Assembly: GCA_965229335.1 (NCBI GenBank)
Contig: OZ245874.1
Location: 7,085,051 to 7,149,050, forward strand
Length of the DNA: 64,000 nucleotides
Source of the DNA: JAFKFH01 sp017307375
Lineage (GTDB): Bacteria > Pseudomonadota > Alphaproteobacteria > Ferrovibrionales > Ferrovibrionaceae
Reading direction: 5' to 3'
The notes beneath the pieces are model-generated. The model was not told the origin of the DNA. It was given only the letters and a program-made list of their open reading frames with translations, and made no database searches. Position numbers and translations under genes: made by a program. Below, one piece after another: positions 61,968 to 64,000 of this stretch (positions are counted from its first letter, which is position 1; every line of letters begins with the position of its first letter).

Positions 61968-64000
<2,033 letters not shown>

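Overview
The window is a stretch of ordinary chromosome from a GC-rich alphaproteobacterium, most like Rhodospirillales or a close relative. The evidence is a circularly permuted two-piece tmRNA gene, an alpha-type SspB, an Irr-type Fur regulator with the HHH motif, the alphaproteobacterial general stress response genes nepR, phyR and ecfG, and a COG4223/mitofilin-like gene behind hemC-hemD. I see no prophage, insertion sequence, CRISPR array, rRNA gene or canonical tRNA gene. Coding density is high and many neighbouring genes overlap by ATGA.

Layout. 1-2503 (minus): heme genes hemC-hemD and a mitofilin-like gene cut by the left edge. 2651-9704: tsaD, a 2OG-Fe(II) oxygenase-like gene, a PAS protein, an atypical SDR, gpsA, an EVE-Rieske-GST run and an outer-membrane protein. 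9773-12402: ssrA (tmRNA), sspB and class I fumarase. 12504-15690: hrcA, a pentapeptide-repeat protein and grpE. 15748-19336: two response regulators translationally joined to ubiE-ubiB. 19354-20025 (minus): a winged-helix response regulator with Glu in place of the phospho-accepting Asp, followed by an AT-rich regulatory gap. 20363-25058: coaBC, dut, an Rrf2 regulator, cysK, moeB and a GST. 25090-33492: a 1513-residue double hybrid histidine kinase and then the general stress response locus nepR, phyR (minus), ecfG and a HisKA_2 kinase with an eroded ATP-binding domain. 33517-40181: a 2-hydroxyacid dehydrogenase, an MmyB-type regulator, an SH3 protein, a FAD amine oxidase and a polar amino acid ABC transporter whose binding protein and permease are fused. 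40201-45791: a DUF3501, Fe-S protein and rubrerythrin cluster, irr, and a divergent MFS/LysR pair. 46018-48632: fabA-fabB-fabI for unsaturated fatty acid synthesis. 48796-55660: a diguanylate cyclase, DUF2817 and M20 peptidase genes, a peptide-binding protein, and an OsmC-hydrolase-speG operon. 55697-64000 (minus): an MscS channel, then the translation/RNA-decay cluster read as infB-rbfA-truB-rpsO-pnp.

Three functional groupings stand out. The tmRNA that appends a degradation tag lies beside the gene for the adaptor that delivers tagged proteins to ClpXP. The general stress genes carry three matching GGAAC-N17-(C/G)GT(T/A) promoters, so the locus appears to feed back on itself, and its gene order is unusual because phyR separates nepR from ecfG. 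Several junctions look translationally coupled, and one of them is a relay of three ATGA overlaps created by a 17-bp tandem repeat. Nothing here amounts to a clearly new system; the novelty lies in arrangements and in atypical signalling proteins.
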